From Methanomassiliicoccus sp. (GTDB lineage: Archaea > Thermoplasmatota > Thermoplasmata > Methanomassiliicoccales > UBA472), in the NCBI GenBank assembly GCA_004525545.1, contig SPCU01000004.1, positions 1-36,067 of the forward strand: 36,067 nt of DNA. Reading direction: 5' to 3'. Made by a program: the position numbers and the translations under genes. This document shows positions 23,774 to 31,824 of this stretch, piece after piece. Numbering within the stretch: position 1 is the stretch's first letter; each line of letters begins with the position of its first letter. The notes below the pieces were generated by a model. It was not told the DNA's origin. It searched no databases and worked only from the letters and a program-made list of their open reading frames with translations.

Positions 23774-25146
23774 TGGACCAGCTGGAAAGAGCGGTGGAGC
23801 GTATGAGAATGGAGGGGGCGGACTTCTGCGACGCCCGTTATCAAACCATCACCACGACCGGTGTGGCGGTGGTGGACGCGGCGGTCAAACGGATCTCCGA
23901 GGACCGCATGAGAGGAGCATGCCTACGGGCAAGGAAGAGGGGCTCATGGGGCTACGCCACCACCGTGGATGTGTCCAAGGATACTCTTTTGGAGGCGGCT
24001 GTCAAGGCCGTTCGAAACGCCAAGGCCGGAAACTCCTCGGGCAAGCTCATCCCGGACCTGGGCGGCGCCAGGGCCGATCTGAAGGCCAACGTTCAGATGC
24101 ATCCTTCCAAGGTAGGCATGGATGAGAGGGTGCAGGCGGCCCTGGACCTGGACCGGGCACAGAAGGTGGACCCTCGCATAGTCAATACCAATTCCATGCT
24201 GCGGGAGGAGGTGCGCCATAACCAGTTGGTAAGCAGCCATGACCGACAGTTGAGCTGGGAGGAGGTACGTTCCTCCCTAATGGTGGAGGCGGTGGCCTCG
24301 GAAGCAGGCCGAACCGAATTTTTTTATGACATTCGCGATGGTTCCAAGGGCTTCGAGCTGGTCAAGGCCACTGATCTGGAGACATTGGGCCGGAACACCG
24401 GGTTGGAAGCGCTCAAGATGCTCACCGCGGTGAAAGCCCCTTCGGGACTGGTCACCTGCATAACCGATCCCAGCATATCCGGGCTGCTGGCCCACGAGGT
24501 CATGGGGCACGCCTCCGAGGCGGACGAGATCGTCAAACGGCGTTCTTTCCTGACCGACATGGTGGGGAAGAAGGTCGGATCGCCCCTCATCACCATGGTA
24601 GACGATGGAACGGTGCCAGGAGCTAGAGGGACCGTTCCATTCGATGACGAGGGAACACCCTCATCGCGCACCACCATCATACAGGACGGGGTTTACCAGG
24701 GATACATGCACTCGCTGGAGACGGCGGCAGAAATGGGCACGAAACCGACAGGCAACGGCAGGGCGCAGGACTTCGGGCGGAGAGTTTGGGTGCGCATGAC
24801 CAACACCTTCTTCGAGAAAGGGGACCAGACCCTGGAAGAGATGATCGCCGACGTGAAGCTGGGAGTGCTCACCGACCGCATGATCAGCGGTATGGAGGAC
24901 CCGGTGGGCGGAGGCTTTGAGGCCAAAGCATTGCGAGGGTTCCTCATTGAGAACGGCCAGGTGACCAAGATGTTACGTTCGTTCACGCTGACCGGCAACG
25001 CCTTGGACATACTGGGGACCGGCGACGCCGTAGGCAAGAAGGTGACCCTGGACGGAGGCTACTGCGGCAAGGGCATCGAGGATTGGGTGCCGGTATCCTC
25101 CGGTGGACCGCATTGCCGTTTCAAGATCGTGCTGGGAGGTGACTGA
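23770..25146 (+). CDS. tldD: Metalloprotease TldD
   Basis: TldD is the catalytic subunit of the TldD/TldE heterodimeric protease, which trims modified peptides (microcin B17 maturation in E. coli) and degrades unfolded peptides. The 458-residue protein has the zinc motif HEVMGH (242-247), with the DDEGTPSS stretch and the final GYCGKGIEDW typical of the family. It starts in the overlap with the M24 gene (ATG at 23770; a second ATG at 23773) and ends immediately before the tldE ATG (TGAATG). The three genes form one operon. The natural substrate in this archaeon is unknown. Confidence 0.94.
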   Translation: MMDQLERAVERMRMEGADFCDARYQTITTTGVAVVDAAVKRISEDRMRGACLRARKRGSWGYATTVDVSKDTLLEAAVKAVRNAKAGNSSGKLIPDLGGARADLKANVQMHPSKVGMDERVQAALDLDRAQKVDPRIVNTNSMLREEVRHNQLVSSHDRQLSWEEVRSSLMVEAVASEAGRTEFFYDIRDGSKGFELVKATDLETLGRNTGLEALKMLTAVKAPSGLVTCITDPSISGLLAHEVMGHASEADEIVKRRSFLTDMVGKKVGSPLITMVDDGTVPGARGTVPFDDEGTPSSRTTIIQDGVYQGYMHSLETAAEMGTKPTGNGRAQDFGRRVWVRMTNTFFEKGDQTLEEMIADVKLGVLTDRMISGMEDPVGGGFEAKALRGFLIENGQVTKMLRSFTLTGNALDILGTGDAVGKKVTLDGGYCGKGIEDWVPVSSGGPHCRFKIVLGGD

Positions 25147-26502
25147 ATGGACCTGGAGAGGATGTCCAAGAAGACGGTGCACAACGTCCTGGAGGAGGGA
25201 GCCAAGGAGGCCGAAGCCTACCTTGTGAGGGTGCGGTCGCTAACAGCTTACATCGACGACGATATGATCAAGAACTTAGAGGTGAAGCTGGACCAGGGAC
25301 TTTCGGTCAAGGTCTCCCTCAACGGTCGGTTGGGGCAGTCCAGCTCCACCATTTTCCACATGCGGGACCTGGAGGAATGCGGGGCGAAGGCGGTGGCTCT
25401 GGCGAAGTTATCCCGCCCCGATCCTTACTTCAAGAGGTTCCCGGGATTTCAGCATCCGAACGGTTCGTTGGATGTTTGCTCCGAAGACATCGTCAACGCC
25501 ACAAATGAAACGTTGAGGGACAAGGTCAACAACATTGTCAGCGCCGTCGGGGAAGGAGTGAGGATCCCCCGAGGACAGTTACGGGTGGCGGTCATCGAGA
25601 GGGCGCTGGCCAACTCCAATGGGGCGGCCTATCGCGAGATAGGCACCATGGCCTACGCCCATTTCACCTCCATGACCAACGGGGTAGATCCCGGTGAGGG
25701 GTGCGAGTGTTACTATTCTTCCGGCCTGTCCGCGCTGGATACCGAGGAGATGGGACGGAAGCTCCGGGCCAAGGCCTTGAACGCCCAAGGCGCCAAGCAC
25801 TACAAGGGCAAGATGACCGTGCCGGTGGTGCTGCCGCCAGAAGAGCTGGCGGAGATGCTGCTGGCCTCGGTCGGCTACTCGCTGGACGGAGAGAACGCCC
25901 TGCGGCACCGCTCCCCTTGGGGAGAAATGGTGGAGAAGGAGGTCGGCAATACCCTGGTGGACCTACAGGACCGGCCTTGGGACCCACGTTCCTCCCTATC
26001 TTGCCAGTACGATGACGAGGGCACTCCGACACGGGAAAGACCATTGGTCGAGAAGGGAGTGCTGAGAACGCTGTTGTACGACGCTTATCACGCCCAGATG
26101 GGCGGCGTGGTGGCGACGGGCAGTTGCATGAGGCGAGATCCTACCGATGCCCTGAACCTCTATCGCCGAGGCAGCGCCACCTTGCCCATCAACCTGACAT
26201 GGAGGGCGGGCAGGAGCAGCTTGGAGGATATGATCTCCGAGATGAAGGAGGGAGTGGTCATAGAAAAACTGGCCGCCCCGGATGTCAACAGCGTCACTGG
26301 CGGCTTCGCCCTGGAGGTACGCAGCGCCAAATATGTGCGGGACGGCCAGGTGGAGGGCCACATCGACCAGTGCCTGCTTGTGGGCAACTTCTACCAAGCG
26401 CTTAAGAAGGTGAGCGCGGTGGGCAGCGATCCGACCGTTCACGGAAATTGCATCGTGCCATCGGTGCGCTTTGACGACCTGGAGATCGTGGGCAGCGAAT
26501 GA
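25147..26502 (+). CDS. tldE: TldE/PmbA subunit of the TldD/TldE protease
   Basis: The 451-residue protein is the partner subunit of TldD and shares its fold, but the HExxxH zinc motif is absent, as is normal for TldE/PmbA. Recognisable parts are the N-terminal region with LTAYIDDDMIKNLE, LSCQYDDEGTPTRERPLVEKG (the DDEGT substrate-groove element), and the closing VTGGFALEVRSAKYVRDGQ. The ATG follows the tldD stop without a gap. It ends three bases before the convergent gene at 26506, so the two 3' ends nearly touch. Confidence 0.92.
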   Translation: MDLERMSKKTVHNVLEEGAKEAEAYLVRVRSLTAYIDDDMIKNLEVKLDQGLSVKVSLNGRLGQSSSTIFHMRDLEECGAKAVALAKLSRPDPYFKRFPGFQHPNGSLDVCSEDIVNATNETLRDKVNNIVSAVGEGVRIPRGQLRVAVIERALANSNGAAYREIGTMAYAHFTSMTNGVDPGEGCECYYSSGLSALDTEEMGRKLRAKALNAQGAKHYKGKMTVPVVLPPEELAEMLLASVGYSLDGENALRHRSPWGEMVEKEVGNTLVDLQDRPWDPRSSLSCQYDDEGTPTRERPLVEKGVLRTLLYDAYHAQMGGVVATGSCMRRDPTDALNLYRRGSATLPINLTWRAGRSSLEDMISEMKEGVVIEKLAAPDVNSVTGGFALEVRSAKYVRDGQVEGHIDQCLLVGNFYQALKKVSAVGSDPTVHGNCIVPSVRFDDLEIVGSE

Positions 26503-26505
26503 TCT

Positions 26506-26874
26506 TTAGGCCCTTTCCAGGGTGACGGAGGTCTTGTCGGAAAGTTTGGCCAGTCCCTTGAGGTCGCCCAACACCCTTCCCACCGGGCTCACCGGGGAGA
26601 ACGCTTCCGGCCTAGAGGTCGTGGAAACAGGCGTCTTGCCGAAGAAGAAACATAGGGCGTCCCCTTCCGGCCAGAAGGCCACTTCTCCCTCGTCCAAGAT
26701 CTTCTTCCCGTTCTCCAGCTCGCCGCTAACCGGGATGGCGAAATAGAACTCACCGCCCCATACGTTGATCTCTCGTTCCAACGGCAGTGACTCGTATATC
26801 TTCCAAGCGGTCAAAGAATCGTTCAGCTCGATCTCGAACTGTTCGTACCTTGTGCGCATCAAAATTCTTTCCAT
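26506..26874 (-). CDS. Cyclophilin-like fold protein (TM1367/DUF369-like)
   Basis: The 122-residue product has the layout of the small cyclophilin-like family: an N-terminal strand FEIELNDSLTAWKIYESLP, then INVWGGEFYFAIPV, VAFWPEGDALCFFFGKTPVS and a C-terminal GRVLGDLKGLAKL. The WPEGDALCFFFG segment is the most characteristic. Catalytic proline isomerase activity is not established for this group. GGGAGAGG precedes the ATG by about three bases; an ATG five codons later is possible. It follows ilvC by 46 bases on the same strand and may ride on that transcript. Confidence 0.72.
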   Translation of the reverse strand: MERILMRTRYEQFEIELNDSLTAWKIYESLPLEREINVWGGEFYFAIPVSGELENGKKILDEGEVAFWPEGDALCFFFGKTPVSTTSRPEAFSPVSPVGRVLGDLKGLAKLSDKTSVTLERA

Positions 26875-26920
26875 GCCCTCTCCCGGAAAGGGAAAGGGTG
26901 GAAGGGTGAAAAGGGTTTCG

Positions 26921-27910
26921 TCACTTCTTGATCTCGAAGAGGGCGCGTATCTCCGTGCCTACCTTCTCGACCTGGCTGTCGGCCTCGGCACTCTCCATGG
27001 CTTTCATCCTTGGCATGCCGGCCTTGGCGTCCGCCAACCATTCCTTGGCGAAGTCACCGGAACAGATGCGGTCCAGCATCTTCTCCATGGCCGCACGGCT
27101 CTCGTCATTGATGACCAGGTCCCTGGTGGTCAGCCCGCCGAACTCGGCGGTGTTGGAGACGCTTCTCCACATGTTCATCATGCCGCCCTGGTAGATCAGG
27201 TCCACGATGAGCTTGACCTCGTGGAGGCACTCGAAGTAAGCGATCTCCGGCTGGTATCCCCTCTTGACCAGGGTCTGGAAGCCAGCGTTGATGAGGGCGG
27301 TTACCCCGCCGCATAGCACGGCCTGCTCTCCGAACAGGTCGGAGGTGGCCTCCTCACGGAAGTCGGTCTCCAGGACACCGGCCTTGGTAGCCCCGATGCC
27401 CTTGGCCAATGCCAGGGCGAACTGTTTTGCCTTACCGGAGTGGTCCTGGTGCACGGCGATGAGCGCTGGGACGCCGAATCCTTCAACGAACACCTTCCGC
27501 ACCATGGGGCCCGGGGCCTTCGGGGCCATCATGATCACGTCCACGGTCTTGGGCGGGATGATCACACCGAAGGTGATGGAGAACCCATGAGCGAAATCCA
27601 ATGCCGCCCCATCCTTTAGGTTCGGCAGTATCTCCGAGTGGTAGACGTCTCCCTGCACCTCATCCGGGATGAGCACCATGACCACATCCGCGTCCTTGAC
27701 GGCGCCGGCCACGGTGTCCACTTTCAACCCGTTCTTCTTGGCTTCGACCCAGGACTTGCCGTCCTTGCGCACACCGACGGTCACGTCCAATCCGCAATCG
27801 TGCAGACATAGGGATTGAGCCCTGCCTTGGCTACCGAAACCGATGACCGCGACCTTCTTGCCCTTCAGGACGCCTAGGTCGGCGTCTGACTCGTGATAAA
27901 TCCTTGCCAT
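26921..27910 (-). CDS. ilvC: Ketol-acid reductoisomerase
   Basis: IlvC converts acetolactate or acetohydroxybutyrate to the dihydroxy acids of valine and isoleucine synthesis, using NADPH and magnesium. From the ATG at 27910 the protein has 329 residues, the usual class I length. GFGSQG (24-29) binds the cofactor, DFAHGFSI carries the catalytic His, and ETDFREEATSDLFGE supplies metal ligands; the C-terminal domain has GGVTALINAGFQ and MYWRS-like MNMWRSVSNTAE. GGTGATC three bases before this ATG decides the start; an in-frame ATG 13 codons earlier lacks one. ilvB lies 63 bases upstream, and the spacer contains a CGCAT/ATGCG hairpin and a TATA-like AAATATT. Confidence 0.95.
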   Translation of the reverse strand: MARIYHESDADLGVLKGKKVAVIGFGSQGRAQSLCLHDCGLDVTVGVRKDGKSWVEAKKNGLKVDTVAGAVKDADVVMVLIPDEVQGDVYHSEILPNLKDGAALDFAHGFSITFGVIIPPKTVDVIMMAPKAPGPMVRKVFVEGFGVPALIAVHQDHSGKAKQFALALAKGIGATKAGVLETDFREEATSDLFGEQAVLCGGVTALINAGFQTLVKRGYQPEIAYFECLHEVKLIVDLIYQGGMMNMWRSVSNTAEFGGLTTRDLVINDESRAAMEKMLDRICSGDFAKEWLADAKAGMPRMKAMESAEADSQVEKVGTEIRALFEIKK

Positions 27911-27973
27911 TTGATCACCGTTAGATGCATTGACGCATTTTATGCGCAATATTTACAATGTTCTACTCCACCA

Positions 27974-29653
27974 TTAGCATTTGTTCCAACGGCAGCGTTT
28001 GCGTAAGGTGCCTTTGTTACTAGCGACCCCTCCCGGCAGCATTGGGAGCATATCCTCCTCCGGGTCGGTGCGGATGTCCACCACGAACGGGACATCGGAG
28101 GCGAAGGCCCTCTTGTAAGCATCGCTAAGCTCGCTGGACCTCGTGACCGTCACGCCGTCCGCGCCGAAGGCTTGGGCCAGCTTTACGAAGTCGGGGTTGT
28201 TGCGCAGCTCGGTCCCGCTATAACGGCTGCCCCATTGGAGCTTCTGCCATTGTTTCACCATACCCAGCCAGCCGTTGTTGAGCAGACACACTACCACCGG
28301 CAGGTCCACGCTCATGGCCGTTGCCAGCTCTTGGAACACCATTTGGAAGCTACCATCCCCGGCTACGTCCACCACCTGTTTGTCGCGGTACGCGTACTTC
28401 ACACCGAGAGATGCCGGAAAGCCGAAGCCCATGGTGCCCATCCCACCCGAGGTAAGGAACTGATTGGGGTGCTTCAGGCGCATGAAGTGCGCGGCCCACA
28501 TCTGATTTTGTCCGACCTCCGTCACCACGAAGGCGTCCGGGTCAAGCGCCTTTCGTAGCTCCCAGATCGCTTTCTGTGGTTTTATTGGGTCCTCATCTAT
28601 GTCAATATCGCAAACGCAGCCGTCAAAGAGCTCCTTCACTCTTTTGCTCCAGGCCGAATCCCCTTTGGATTGGGCTAGCCCCTTGATCACGAGCTGCAGG
28701 CCCTTGCGGGCGTCGCCCACCAGCCTGACCCTGGTCCGGGGGTTCTTACCTGCCTCCATTGGATCGATGTCCAGGCGTATGATCTTAGTGTCCTTGGGCA
28801 TCTCGCCATCGTAACCGATGGTACGGTCGGAAAAGCGCGAGCCGATGGCGAACACCACGTCCGCCTCCAATAATGCCCGACGAGAGCACTCTCTGCCATG
28901 CATGCCCAGCATTCCCAGCGAGAGAGGATGGTCCTCAGGGATGATGGCCTTGGCCATTATCGTGGTGATCACTGGGGCGAACAGTATCTCGGCCAGACGC
29001 TGTACCTCGTTGGAAGCGTCAGCCCATCTGGCGCCGCCGCCGACCAGTAACACTGGTCTCTCGGCCTCGCGTAGTATCTTGACCGCCTCCATCACACCGG
29101 AGAGGTCTTCGAAAGGTGCGGGAACCGGGAACTCCTCGTTCAATTTGGATGGTTCTATTTGACCGTTCAACACGTCCACTGGAAGGTCGATATGCACCGG
29201 GCCCTTACGACCGTTGTTGGCGATGCCCATGCCCCTCTTGATGGCCTCGGGCAGATCATTCGGCCTCAGTACGCGATAGTTATGCTTGGTGATGGGCATC
29301 ATCAGACTGAAGATGTCCGCCTCCTGGAAGGCATTATTACCGATCATGCTGGTGGCCACTTGACCAGTGAGGACCATCATAGGGGATGAATCCGCATAGG
29401 CGGTCGCCACCCCGGTCACCAGGTTCGTAGCACCAGGTCCGGATGTGGCCAGGCATACACCGGTCTTGCCGGTCGACCTGGAGTATCCATCGGCCATATG
29501 GGCGGCGCACTGTTCGTGACGAACGAGGACGTGGTGTATGTCCGAATCCAACAGATCATCGTATATGGGAATGGTGACCCCGCCTGGATAACCGAAAATG
29601 ACGTCTACACCCTGCCCCTCGAGCAGTTCAAGAACAGCCTTCGAACCTTTCAT
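27974..29653 (-). CDS. ilvB: Acetolactate synthase, catalytic subunit
   Basis: This ThDP enzyme makes acetolactate or acetohydroxybutyrate, the first common step of valine, leucine and isoleucine synthesis. The 559-residue protein shows the family order: PYR domain with GYPGG and the catalytic Glu47 in RHEQCAAHMADGY, SGPGATN, the FAD-binding central domain, and the ThDP motif AGDGSFQM ending in LLNN. The C-terminal GSRYSGTELRNNPDF and DEEDMLPMLPGG-like DPEEDMLPMLPGG are diagnostic. The regulatory subunit gene (ilvN) is not adjacent; ilvC follows directly. GAGGG eight bases before the ATG is the ribosome binding site. A leader of about 130 bases with a Leu/Ile/Val-rich peptide ORF and hairpins precedes it. 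Confidence 0.95.
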   Translation of the reverse strand: MKGSKAVLELLEGQGVDVIFGYPGGVTIPIYDDLLDSDIHHVLVRHEQCAAHMADGYSRSTGKTGVCLATSGPGATNLVTGVATAYADSSPMMVLTGQVATSMIGNNAFQEADIFSLMMPITKHNYRVLRPNDLPEAIKRGMGIANNGRKGPVHIDLPVDVLNGQIEPSKLNEEFPVPAPFEDLSGVMEAVKILREAERPVLLVGGGARWADASNEVQRLAEILFAPVITTIMAKAIIPEDHPLSLGMLGMHGRECSRRALLEADVVFAIGSRFSDRTIGYDGEMPKDTKIIRLDIDPMEAGKNPRTRVRLVGDARKGLQLVIKGLAQSKGDSAWSKRVKELFDGCVCDIDIDEDPIKPQKAIWELRKALDPDAFVVTEVGQNQMWAAHFMRLKHPNQFLTSGGMGTMGFGFPASLGVKYAYRDKQVVDVAGDGSFQMVFQELATAMSVDLPVVVCLLNNGWLGMVKQWQKLQWGSRYSGTELRNNPDFVKLAQAFGADGVTVTRSSELSDAYKRAFASDVPFVVDIRTDPEEDMLPMLPGGVASNKGTLRKRCRWNKC

Positions 29654-29682
29654 AAACTAATCCCTCATTTTTTTCAATAATG

Positions 29683-29710
29683 GAGGACGACCCCCTAACG
29701 GTACGTCCTC
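29683..29710 (-). promoter_or_regulatory. Leader hairpin between the leader ORF and ilvB
   Basis: On the minus strand GAGGACG (29710-29704) pairs with CGTCCTC (29689-29683), and the loop adds an ACC/GGT pairing. It begins two bases after the stop codon of the leader ORF. The 3' arm (TCCTC) could instead pair with the ilvB ribosome binding site (GAGGG), five pairs with one wobble. No T-run follows, so it is not a classical terminator. Confidence 0.5.
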
Positions 29711-29712
29711 GA

Positions 29713-29751
29713 TCACAAAACAACAATCAACGTGAGCAAAGGCAAAAGCAT
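29713..29751 (-). CDS. Candidate ilvB leader peptide MLLPLLTLIVVL
   Basis: In the ilvB leader, 60 bases before the gene, a 12-codon ORF reads MLLPLLTLIVVL and ends in TGA. Nine of the eleven residues after Met are Leu (6), Ile (1) or Val (2), the end products of the pathway. GGGTGAG lies about nine bases upstream. In bacteria such peptides measure amino acid supply by ribosome stalling (ilv and leu attenuation). The ORF overlaps the 3' arm of a long hairpin and stops two bases before another. The composition and position are seen; the function is inferred. Confidence 0.5.
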   Translation of the reverse strand: MLLPLLTLIVVL

Positions 29752-29780
29752 CGATGTCGTCTCACCCGTGTTGTTGTTTG
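29716..29780 (-). promoter_or_regulatory. Long imperfect hairpin in the ilvB leader
   Basis: The arms 29780-29761 and 29736-29716 (minus strand) are imperfect inverted repeats: CAAACAACAA against TTGTTGTTTTG, and GTGAG against CTCAC. The 5' arm contains the ribosome binding site of the leader ORF, the loop its ATG, and the 3' arm its Leu-Thr-Leu-Ile-Val-Val-Leu codons. A smaller hairpin (CCGTGT/ACACGG, 29786-29766) competes for the 5' arm. Confidence 0.5.
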
Positions 29781-29804
29781 ACACGGATTTACTTCATGAT
29801 AAAC

Positions 29805-29816
29805 ATAATATATAAC
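29805..29816. promoter_or_regulatory. Bidirectional TATA region between ilvB and the GrpB-like gene
   Basis: ATAATATATAAC (plus) reads GTTATATATTAT on the minus strand. It could place starts near 29784 for ilvB and near 29836 for the GrpB-like gene. It is the only strong AT-rich core in the 29654-29868 spacer. Confidence 0.5.
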
Positions 29817-29907
29817 AATATCTAAGATTAGGGCACTGGTCGGGAAATCGACTGGTAGTTGAAAAAGGATGGTCATTGAAAGCATGGACCAAAGAGGTGA
29901 GAACGCA

Positions 29908-30453
29908 ATGGAGGCGGTGAATGCACGGGACGGCATCGAGTTGCTGCCTCGTGATTCGCTTTGGACGAGGATGTTCTCCGAGGAAAGGGATCGATTGCTC
30001 AGTGCCCTGGGAGAGATGGTCCGAGGGATCGATCACGTGGGAAGCACCGCGGTTCCCGGCCTGGAGGCCAAACCGATCATCGACATCATGGTCTCGGTCG
30101 ACATACTGGAGCTTGGAACGGTGAAGGAGATTTTGGAGGATCTAGGATATCTACATGTTCCCATCGATGAAACGGGGCGGTTGTTCTTCCGTAAGGGTAT
30201 GCCCCGCACCCATCATCTGCATGTTGTGCGAAGAGGGAGCTGGGAATACTGGAAGCACCTGTTCTTCCGCGATAGACTTGTGGACAATAAGGACGAAATC
30301 CGGGAGTACGCCGCCTTGAAGATGGAATTGGCCGAACGCTTCCATCATGATCGGGAAGCTTATTCTAAAGGGAAGGAGGCTTTCATCGAAGGTCTGCTGG
30401 CCAAAGCGGTGTTGGAGCGATTGGTCCGCATCGATCGACTTTCAATCAGCTGA
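29908..30453 (+). CDS. GrpB family protein (UPF0157)
   Basis: The product (181 residues from 29908) belongs to the GrpB/UPF0157 family, which has a nucleotidyltransferase-like fold and no firmly known function. The signature IDHVGSTAVPGLEAKPIIDIMV (41-62), the HHLHVV strand, and the FRDRL..N....EYAALKMELAERF stretch are clear. Of three in-frame ATG codons (29869, 29884, 29908), only the last has a well-placed ribosome binding site (GAGGTGA, seven bases). It diverges from ilvB across a shared TATA region and ends 84 bases before the LuxE-like gene. Confidence 0.82.
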   Translation: MEAVNARDGIELLPRDSLWTRMFSEERDRLLSALGEMVRGIDHVGSTAVPGLEAKPIIDIMVSVDILELGTVKEILEDLGYLHVPIDETGRLFFRKGMPRTHHLHVVRRGSWEYWKHLFFRDRLVDNKDEIREYAALKMELAERFHHDREAYSKGKEAFIEGLLAKAVLERLVRIDRLSIS

Positions 30454-30466
30454 CCGAGAGCGCCAA

Positions 30467-30477
30467 AGAAATATTAT
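30467..30477 (+). promoter_or_regulatory. TATA element of the LuxE-LuxC-SDR operon
   Basis: AGAAATATTAT lies 13 bases after the GrpB-like stop and would start transcription near 30497. This rules out the upstream TTG at 30489 as start of the LuxE-like gene and favours the ATG at 30537. Confidence 0.4.
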
Positions 30478-30536
30478 GCCAAGAGTCGTTGTCCAGGGAT
30501 ACCAGGAGGGTGTGTACCACGGACGCCAAGGAGATC

Positions 30537-31784
30537 ATGGAGCACGGAGCGCAAAGCCAACTTATTAACGACCCTCACGTCAAAAGGGTATGGGACCTGA
30601 TCAACGGTGACTCGCTCTTCAAGATGAGCGTTGACGACCTGGCCTCATTACGCCAATCGTTACGCCGGGAGTCCTTACAGTACTTCGCCAGACATAACCC
30701 CTACTACGCGGAACTTTTCGAAAGATTGGACATCGATCCGGCGAAGGCGACGCTGCACGATGTGGCCAAGCTAGCCATACCATCGGACATGCTGCGCGGG
30801 GAAGGACAGAAGAAGTTTCTCATTAGGGACCTGGAAGAGGGCGGGGAGACATTCTCCTCCAGCGGTACCACTGGTAAGGACCCGGTGCGCGTCTATCGTT
30901 CACCGATAGATCTGGCCATCATGCTCAAGGCCAACACAGATCTCTTCGAGTACGTGTACGGGGACCTGCTGAAGGAGGGAGAGGGCGTAGCGTTGTTCAT
31001 GGCCGCCCCCGAGCTCAGGTACAAGCTCAGCTTCGTAGCCTTCGTTCACCTGACATTGGAAAAGAAGGGCATCGAACTCCTTTATGGCATGGACCTGGAG
31101 AACAAGGACCAGGCCGGAACTCCCTGGCAGAAACTGGTGCCCAATAAGGAGAATCTGCTCAAGTTCCTCAAGTCAAAGAAGGAGCCGAAGCTCTTTTTCA
31201 CCGCTCCGGCGGGCGTACACCTCATGTGCCAGAAATTCGACGAGATGGGATACGGTAAGAAGCTGGCCTACAAGATGGCCTCGGGGGCACCCCCGGTGCG
31301 CCTGGGTAAGGGGGGCGTCATCGTCACCGGAGGGGGCAGTAAAGGCTTCGCCGACCTGCCAGAGTATCCCCGGTTGGTATCGAACGCCCAGAAGCATTTC
31401 ATTGCTCAGAACCGTAATGGAGGGGAGGGGAGCACCCCCTTCATGGACGTGCTGGGAATGACGGAGACGCTGACGGCGTTGATCGATCGGCACGGCGTCA
31501 TGGACAAGATGCCCCACCCTCTGTCGGAGGCGTTCATTCTCGATCCGCTGACCTTCGAACCGTTGGAAGGTGAGGGCAAGGAGGGAGTGCTGGGTATCTT
31601 CAACCCCTTTACCACATCCTGGCTGGAGGTGTTCTACCCCGGGGACATCATGTCCTGGCATTCTTCTGAGCGCTACTACGGAAAGGAGTTCGTGTACAAG
31701 CGCCGGCTCAGCGTCAAGGAGGGTTGGGACCTTCAACGCGCTTGCGGCGGCACCTTGGAAGAGATGATGACCAAAGGGCAGTGA
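30537..31784 (+). CDS. LuxE-like acyl-protein synthetase (adenylate-forming)
   Basis: The product (415 residues from 30537) resembles LuxE and the phenylacetate-CoA ligase group of adenylate-forming enzymes. It has the P-loop-like FSSSGTTGKDPVRVY (106-120), a central region with LFMAAPELRYKLSF, an acceptor-type motif LGMTETL, and a C-terminal PGDIMSWHSSERYYG. LuxE activates a carboxylic acid with ATP and passes the acyl group to LuxC through a cysteine. AAGGAG lies three bases before the ATG; in-frame GTG (30510) and TTG (30489) starts are alternatives. The LuxC-like gene follows after 40 bases, which strongly supports the role. The acid used is unknown. Confidence 0.8.
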   Translation: MEHGAQSQLINDPHVKRVWDLINGDSLFKMSVDDLASLRQSLRRESLQYFARHNPYYAELFERLDIDPAKATLHDVAKLAIPSDMLRGEGQKKFLIRDLEEGGETFSSSGTTGKDPVRVYRSPIDLAIMLKANTDLFEYVYGDLLKEGEGVALFMAAPELRYKLSFVAFVHLTLEKKGIELLYGMDLENKDQAGTPWQKLVPNKENLLKFLKSKKEPKLFFTAPAGVHLMCQKFDEMGYGKKLAYKMASGAPPVRLGKGGVIVTGGGSKGFADLPEYPRLVSNAQKHFIAQNRNGGEGSTPFMDVLGMTETLTALIDRHGVMDKMPHPLSEAFILDPLTFEPLEGEGKEGVLGIFNPFTTSWLEVFYPGDIMSWHSSERYYGKEFVYKRRLSVKEGWDLQRACGGTLEEMMTKGQ

Positions 31785-31824
31785 GCGGCATCATTTAATT
31801 GGCAGGAAGGCCATTGCCTGGGCC

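Noticed and set aside
29656-29690. Classical intrinsic terminator in the ilvB leader
   Set aside because: The hairpin at 29710-29683 is followed on the transcript by an A-run rather than a U-run, so transcription termination there is not supported.
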